Assembly (NCBI GenBank): GCA_025925615.1
Contig: JAICLN010000191.1
Coordinates: 1 to 8,190, forward strand
DNA: 8,190 bases
Reading direction: 5' to 3'
Source of the DNA: Actinomycetospora sp.
GTDB taxonomy: Bacteria > Actinomycetota > Actinomycetes > Mycobacteriales > Pseudonocardiaceae
Positions 4,645 through 8,190 of the stretch are shown piece after piece. Position 1 is the first letter of the stretch. Each line of letters starts with the position of its first letter. The translations under genes and the position numbers were made by a program. Under the pieces are notes generated by a model. That model was not told the origin of the DNA. It saw only the letters and a program-made list of their open reading frames with translations, and did no database searches.

Positions 4645-6789
4645 TCACCGCGTGAGCGCCATCAGCTCACGCACCCCCGCGTCGGGCAGGTAGGCGCGCC
4701 CGATGCCGATCCCCACGCGCGGCAGGTCGCCCTCGTCGCGGTAGACCAGGTACATCGGCTCGTGGCGCGGGCGGAACTTGGCCTTGAACTGGTGCAGCGA
4801 GCGGAAGCCGTAGTACGGCTCGAGCAGCGCGCCCAGCTGGTCGAGGACGCGGTCGAGCACCGGCTCGGCCCCCTCGGGGTCGCGGTCCGAGCGGGCCAGC
4901 GGCGCGCCGGAGAGCGAGACGAACCGCGCGCCCTCGGCCTGGAAGGTCAGGCACGCCGAGGCGATGAGGTACTCGACGACGGCACGGAAGCCCTCGTTCC
5001 TGCGCCGCATGACGTCGAGGGTCCAGCCGATGATCTCCCGGCCCGGCCCGTAGACCGGCAGCCACGACGTGACCCCGTGGACGGTGCCCTCGGCGTCGAT
5101 CGCGAGCCCGGTGCGGACCTCGGAGTCGAGCGCCTCCTCCACCCCGCCGAGGGTGAAGCCCATCTCGGGCAGCCCCTTGTCCCCGACCCACTCCTCCGAG
5201 ATCGCCCGGACCTGGGCCACGAGCGCGCGGGGCTCCTCGCCCAGGTGCACCATGCGGTGCTCGATGCCCGACTTGTCCGCCCGGTTGAAGGCGCTCCGGA
5301 CCGCCTGCCAGGCCTTGCCCTTGAACTCCAGGCCGTCGAGGTCGATCAGCGTGTCCTCGGCGACCTGCAGCGCGCGCCAGCCCTGCGCGCGGGCGGCGTC
5401 GGCCAGCCCCGCCGTCGTCGAGAACAGGCACGGCACCCAGCCGGAGCGCTCCGCGAGCGCCCGGTAGTCGGTCAGCGCGTCGCCGAAATGCGCGGGCTCG
5501 ACGACGGGGTCCCCGAGGGCGACCGCGACCCCGGCGTGCACCCGGTAGGCGACGATGCCGTCCGCAGTGGCGAGGTAGCGGTTCTCCGGCCAGGTCGTCA
5601 TCCACGAGATCGTCGAGCCGCCGTGGGTGTGCAGGGCGATGCGCGCCGCGCGCGGTCCGTCCGCCGGCCCGTGCGCGCGACGGCGGAGCGCGCGCCGCGA
5701 GGGCACCGCGAACGCCGAGCGCCCGACGACGAGCCACACGAGCAGGGCGGTCCACAGCACGGCGTTCGGGACGAACACCGCGAGGCCCACCAGCTCGATC
5801 TGGTCCATCTGCCCGGTGCTCTGCCCCCAGATGACCGCGACGATCACGACGAGGCCCACGAGCGCGTAGAAGCCACCGAGGACCAGGCCGATCACCCAGG
5901 CCGGCCGCCGCCCCCGACGGAGCCCGTCGGCGAGCAGCAGGGAGATGACCACCGAGATCGTGGTCTCGATGACCGTCGACTCCGACTCGGTGTTCCCGAG
6001 CGGGCCGATCACCGGCACGACGAGGGTGAGGACCCGGATCGCGGCGATGACGACGAGCCCGATGGCGGCGACGAGGCGCCGCTCCCGGCGGCCGACGTGC
6101 CGGGAGGCCGGGGCGGGCGCGGCCGTGGGCCCGGCGAGCCGGCGGGCGAGCGGCAGCGCGAGGGCCAGTGCGAGGACGTGCTCGACGTCGGCGAGGCCCC
6201 CGAGGAAGAGCAGCCCGACGACGGCCACCCCGACGAGGACCAGCTGCAGCCGCAGCCGCCACGGCGCGTGCAGGGTGATCGAGGTCATCGCGAGCGCCGC
6301 GAACATCCCGGCGGAGAAGCCGGTGTCGAGGTCGGCGGCGAGCCGGCCCGCCCAGATCCACGGCGTGGCCGCCAGGGCGAGGACCAGCGCCGCCGTCAGG
6401 AGCACCGCGGCGAGCTGGAACGCGATGGTGACGAGGGCGGTGCGACGGGTGCCGCAGCGGATTTCCGCCCAGCCCACGGCGACCGCGAAGAGCCCGAGGG
6501 TCAGGACGTAGAGGGCGGGGTTGCCGGCGAGCAGGGCGCCCGTGACGAGCGTCCAGAGGTGGCCGGCGAGCAGGGCCGGCGGACCGTAGGCCAGGTCGAT
6601 CGCGCTCGGTCGGCCGGACAGCGGGGACCAGAACGCCCCGGTGACGAGCCCCAGCACGATCATCGCCGCGACCACGGACGCCGTGAACGGCACGCGCCGC
6701 ACGAGACCGACGGCTCCCCGGCCCCGCTGTGCCCAGGCCTCCCGCCGGGCAGAGCCGGCGGACTCCTCCGGTGCCGTCGCCACCGACAT
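4645..6789 (-). CDS. Rhomboid-like membrane region fused to MprF-type (DUF2156) phosphatidylglycerol lysyltransferase domain
   Basis: 714 residues from the ATG at 6789, chosen because GGAGG lies 7 nt before it; a GTG at 6918 lies inside the preceding terminator. Residues about 35-350 hold roughly nine or ten hydrophobic segments. The first two-thirds look rhomboid-like: GHLWTLVTGALL, then a helix ending GWAE before GTRR, GFSAGMFAALA (S159) and DVEHVLALALAL (H204). Residues about 380-714 match the cytosolic synthase domain of MprF: HTHGGSTISWM, FKGKAWQAVRSAFNRADK (489-506) and EPYYGFRSLHQFKAKF (657-672). This domain transfers an amino acid from aminoacyl-tRNA to phosphatidylglycerol, lowering surface charge and protecting against cationic peptides. 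No lysyl-tRNA synthetase domain follows, unlike mycobacterial LysX, so charged tRNA must come from elsewhere. The amino acid specificity, and whether the membrane part flips lipid or has protease activity, cannot be read from sequence. Confidence 0.88.
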   Translation of the reverse strand: MSVATAPEESAGSARREAWAQRGRGAVGLVRRVPFTASVVAAMIVLGLVTGAFWSPLSGRPSAIDLAYGPPALLAGHLWTLVTGALLAGNPALYVLTLGLFAVAVGWAEIRCGTRRTALVTIAFQLAAVLLTAALVLALAATPWIWAGRLAADLDTGFSAGMFAALAMTSITLHAPWRLRLQLVLVGVAVVGLLFLGGLADVEHVLALALALPLARRLAGPTAAPAPASRHVGRRERRLVAAIGLVVIAAIRVLTLVVPVIGPLGNTESESTVIETTISVVISLLLADGLRRGRRPAWVIGLVLGGFYALVGLVVIVAVIWGQSTGQMDQIELVGLAVFVPNAVLWTALLVWLVVGRSAFAVPSRRALRRRAHGPADGPRAARIALHTHGGSTISWMTTWPENRYLATADGIVAYRVHAGVAVALGDPVVEPAHFGDALTDYRALAERSGWVPCLFSTTAGLADAARAQGWRALQVAEDTLIDLDGLEFKGKAWQAVRSAFNRADKSGIEHRMVHLGEEPRALVAQVRAISEEWVGDKGLPEMGFTLGGVEEALDSEVRTGLAIDAEGTVHGVTSWLPVYGPGREIIGWTLDVMRRRNEGFRAVVEYLIASACLTFQAEGARFVSLSGAPLARSDRDPEGAEPVLDRVLDQLGALLEPYYGFRSLHQFKAKFRPRHEPMYLVYRDEGDLPRVGIGIGRAYLPDAGVRELMALTR

Positions 6790-6796
6790 GTCCGCT

Positions 6797-6803
6797 CCTC
6801 CGT
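6797..6803 (-). promoter_or_regulatory. Ribosome binding site of the MprF-like gene
   Basis: The minus strand reads GGAGGAG-CGGAC-ATG, a near-ideal Shine-Dalgarno that fixes the start at 6789 and excludes the 43-residue longer version. Confidence 0.7.
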
Positions 6804-6852
6804 GCTCACTGCGCGCAACCATCACTGGCCCGAACGAGCACAGTGTGGCCTC

Positions 6853-6881
6853 AGTCTCCGAGATCTCCGGCTCGAAGACAA
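6853..6881 (-). promoter_or_regulatory. Possible promoter of the MprF-like gene
   Basis: On the minus strand TTGTCT (6881-6876), a 17-nt spacer and GAGACT (6858-6853) approximate a sigma70-type -35/-10 pair. That would start RNA near 6846, with a leader of about 57 nt. The spacer contains the 8-bp palindrome GAGATCTC (6860-6867). The -10 is a weak match, so this is tentative. Confidence 0.3.
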
Positions 6882-6910
6882 CGCCTCGTGATCCGGTGGC
6901 CTTCGGCCTC

Positions 6911-6950
6911 GTGAGCACTTTCCGGGGTCATAGCCCCGGAAAGTGCTCAC
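6911..6950 (-). terminator. Perfect 17-bp inverted repeat ending the CoA-ligase gene
   Basis: GTGAGCACTTTCCGGGG (6911-6927) and its exact reverse complement (6934-6950) flank a 6-nt loop, TCATAG. The ligase stop codon (6949-6947) lies at the base of the stem. No U-tract follows. It is best read as an intrinsic terminator of the actinobacterial type, isolating the ligase from the MprF-like gene 157 bp further on. It may also be a copy of a repeated intergenic element. Confidence 0.75.
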
Positions 6951-8190
6951 GCGCGCGTCAGCGCACCCAGCCGTGACGCCGCGAGCTCCCGCACGAGGAA
7001 GCGCTGCACCTTGCCGGTCGCCGTCCGCGGCACCGCGTCGATCTCCAGGACGTGGCTGGGCTTCTTGAACGACGCGAGCCCCTCCCGGCACCACGCGACG
7101 AGCGCGTCCTGGTCCACGACGGCGCCCTCCGCGGGGACCACGCACGCGACGGTCCGGTCGAGCCCGTCGTCGTCGGGAACACCCACCACGACCACCTCGG
7201 CGACCGACGGGTGCAGCACCAGCCGCTCCTCGACCTCCATCGGCGTGACCCAGATGCCGCCGACCTTGAGCACGTCGTCGGTGCGGCCCAGGCACTCGTA
7301 GGTCCCGTCCGGGTTGCGGACGTAGGTGTCGCCGGTGCGCATCCACTCGCCCTCGAACACGCGGCGGTTCACGTCGGTGCGGCACCAGTAGCCGGTGCAC
7401 AGCGAGTCGGCGCGCAGGTAGAGCGTGCCCTTCGTGCCGTCGGGGACCACCGACCCGTCGTCGTCGCGGATCTCCACCTCGTAGCCGGGCACCGGCACCC
7501 CCGAGGTGCCGGGGACGACCTCGCCGGGCTTGTTCGACAGGTAGATGTGCAGCGCCTCGGTGGACCCGATGCCGTCGAGGACCTCGACCCCGAAGCGGTC
7601 CCGCATCCCGACGACCATCCGCGCCGGCAGCGCCTCGCCCGCGCTGACGCCCTGTCGGACGCCGCGGAACGTGTCGTCGGGCAGGTCGCTCGCGAGCAGC
7701 GGCCCGTACACGCTCGGGCTGCCGTAGAACAGGGTCACCGGGTGGGTGGTGACGATGTCGGCGATCGCCGCCGGGGACGGACGGCCGGGCGCGAGGACCG
7801 CCGACGCCCCGACCGCGAGCGGGAAGAACATCGAGTTCCCGATGCCGTAGGCGAAGAAGAGCTTGGCCACCGAGAAGCACACGTCGTCGACGAGGATGCC
7901 GAGCACCTGCGCGCCGTAGGTCTCGCAGACCGTGCGGATGTCGGCGTGCCGGTGCATCGCCGCCTTCGGCGTCCCCGTCGTGCCGCTGGTGTACAGCCAC
8001 AGCGCGGGCGACTCGTCCCACGTCGGGTAGAGCGAGGTGTCGCCGCCCTCCCCCGCCGCCACGAGGTCGGCCCAGCTCCGGGTGCGGACCGCGAACCCGG
8101 CCAGCGGGTCCGGGTCGTCCACCGGCACGTTGGCGGGGGTCACGACGACGTCGGCGAGGTCACCGTGGTCCGGTTCCGTCGCGTGGCCGA
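6947..8190 (-). CDS. Benzoate-CoA-ligase-family acyl-CoA synthetase (AMP-forming), 5'-truncated
   Basis: The frame stays open to the right edge, so the start is outside; 414 codons are visible, the GTG at 8143 is internal, and about 100 or more N-terminal residues are missing. The P-loop LYTSGTTGTPK, the adenylate-forming core GIGSTEALHIY with YWCRTDV and WMRTGDTYV, the hinge GRTDDVLKVGGIWV, and the catalytic lysine in RTATGKVQRF (codon 7012-7010) are all intact. KLFFAYGIGNSMFFPLAVGAS, LFYGSP and SAGEALPARM are typical of the benzoate/4-hydroxybenzoate-CoA ligase subgroup. The enzyme activates a carboxylic acid with ATP and joins it to CoA, likely an aromatic or related ring acid as the entry step to degradation. 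The exact acid is not determined. A strong hairpin follows its stop, so nothing downstream is in its operon; its partners would lie to the right of the window. Confidence 0.92.
   Translation of the reverse strand, partial: GHATEPDHGDLADVVVTPANVPVDDPDPLAGFAVRTRSWADLVAAGEGGDTSLYPTWDESPALWLYTSGTTGTPKAAMHRHADIRTVCETYGAQVLGILVDDVCFSVAKLFFAYGIGNSMFFPLAVGASAVLAPGRPSPAAIADIVTTHPVTLFYGSPSVYGPLLASDLPDDTFRGVRQGVSAGEALPARMVVGMRDRFGVEVLDGIGSTEALHIYLSNKPGEVVPGTSGVPVPGYEVEIRDDDGSVVPDGTKGTLYLRADSLCTGYWCRTDVNRRVFEGEWMRTGDTYVRNPDGTYECLGRTDDVLKVGGIWVTPMEVEERLVLHPSVAEVVVVGVPDDDGLDRTVACVVPAEGAVVDQDALVAWCREGLASFKKPSHVLEIDAVPRTATGKVQRFLVRELAASRLGALTRA

Noticed and set aside
4762..6891. A 709-codon open frame on the + strand
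   Set aside because: It lies antisense to the MprF-like gene, whose families and membrane segments are clear. The translation is Arg/Gly/Asp-rich without domain signatures, a usual GC-rich shadow.
6790..6918. Longer start of the MprF-like gene at GTG 6918
   Set aside because: That GTG is inside the terminator stem, and the ATG at 6789 has a near-ideal Shine-Dalgarno.
6822..8021. A 399-codon alternative minus-strand frame over the ligase gene
   Set aside because: Out of frame with the clear adenylate-forming motifs; Arg-rich shadow translation.

Overview
The window is very GC-rich, with codon third positions almost always G or C, many GTG starts, and hairpin terminators without U-tracts. Together with the protein families this points to a high-GC actinomycete. 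I would guess Pseudonocardiales, but nothing in the window proves the genus. I see seven convincing genes, two of them cut by the window edges, plus one probable 26-codon leader ORF. I find no rRNA, tRNA, CRISPR array, transposase or phage gene.

Left part (1-1190): the 3' end of a secreted L,D-transpeptidase (YkuD-type) gene on + converges on, and overlaps by 20 bp, a minus-strand gene for a membrane-anchored staphylococcal-nuclease-like protein. That protein lacks all three acidic catalytic positions. Middle-left (1233-3283, minus strand): a TetR-family regulator is followed by a cytochrome P450 with an ATGA stop/start overlap, a coupled regulator-enzyme pair. The SNase-like gene lies 42 bp downstream on the same strand. 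The roughly 220-bp region upstream of the regulator holds a cluster of GGTCACG half-sites (3332-3366), the best operator candidate here.

Middle (3452-4642, plus strand): a short ORF in leaderless-promoter geometry overlaps (TGATG) the start of an APH-fold phosphotransferase of the ACAD10/11-N / LvaA-like type, a presumed hydroxyacyl-CoA kinase. A long hairpin at 4586-4642 separates this unit from the converging next gene.

Right part (4645-8190, minus strand): a large membrane protein joins an N-terminal rhomboid-like region and further helices to a C-terminal MprF-type (DUF2156) aminoacyl-phospholipid synthase domain. Upstream of it, a benzoate-CoA-ligase-family adenylating enzyme runs off the right edge and ends in a perfect 17-bp inverted repeat.

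The genes look like several short transcription units rather than one pathway. Two themes recur: cell envelope (L,D-transpeptidase, MprF-like protein) and catabolism or oxidation of CoA-linked or aromatic substrates (P450, acyl-CoA kinase-like protein, aryl-CoA ligase). A functional link between them is not shown by the sequence. I do not see a clear new multi-gene system. The best leads are the degenerate nuclease, the odd insertion before the P450 heme loop, the leader ORF/kinase coupling, the operator cluster and the rhomboid-like/MprF fusion.
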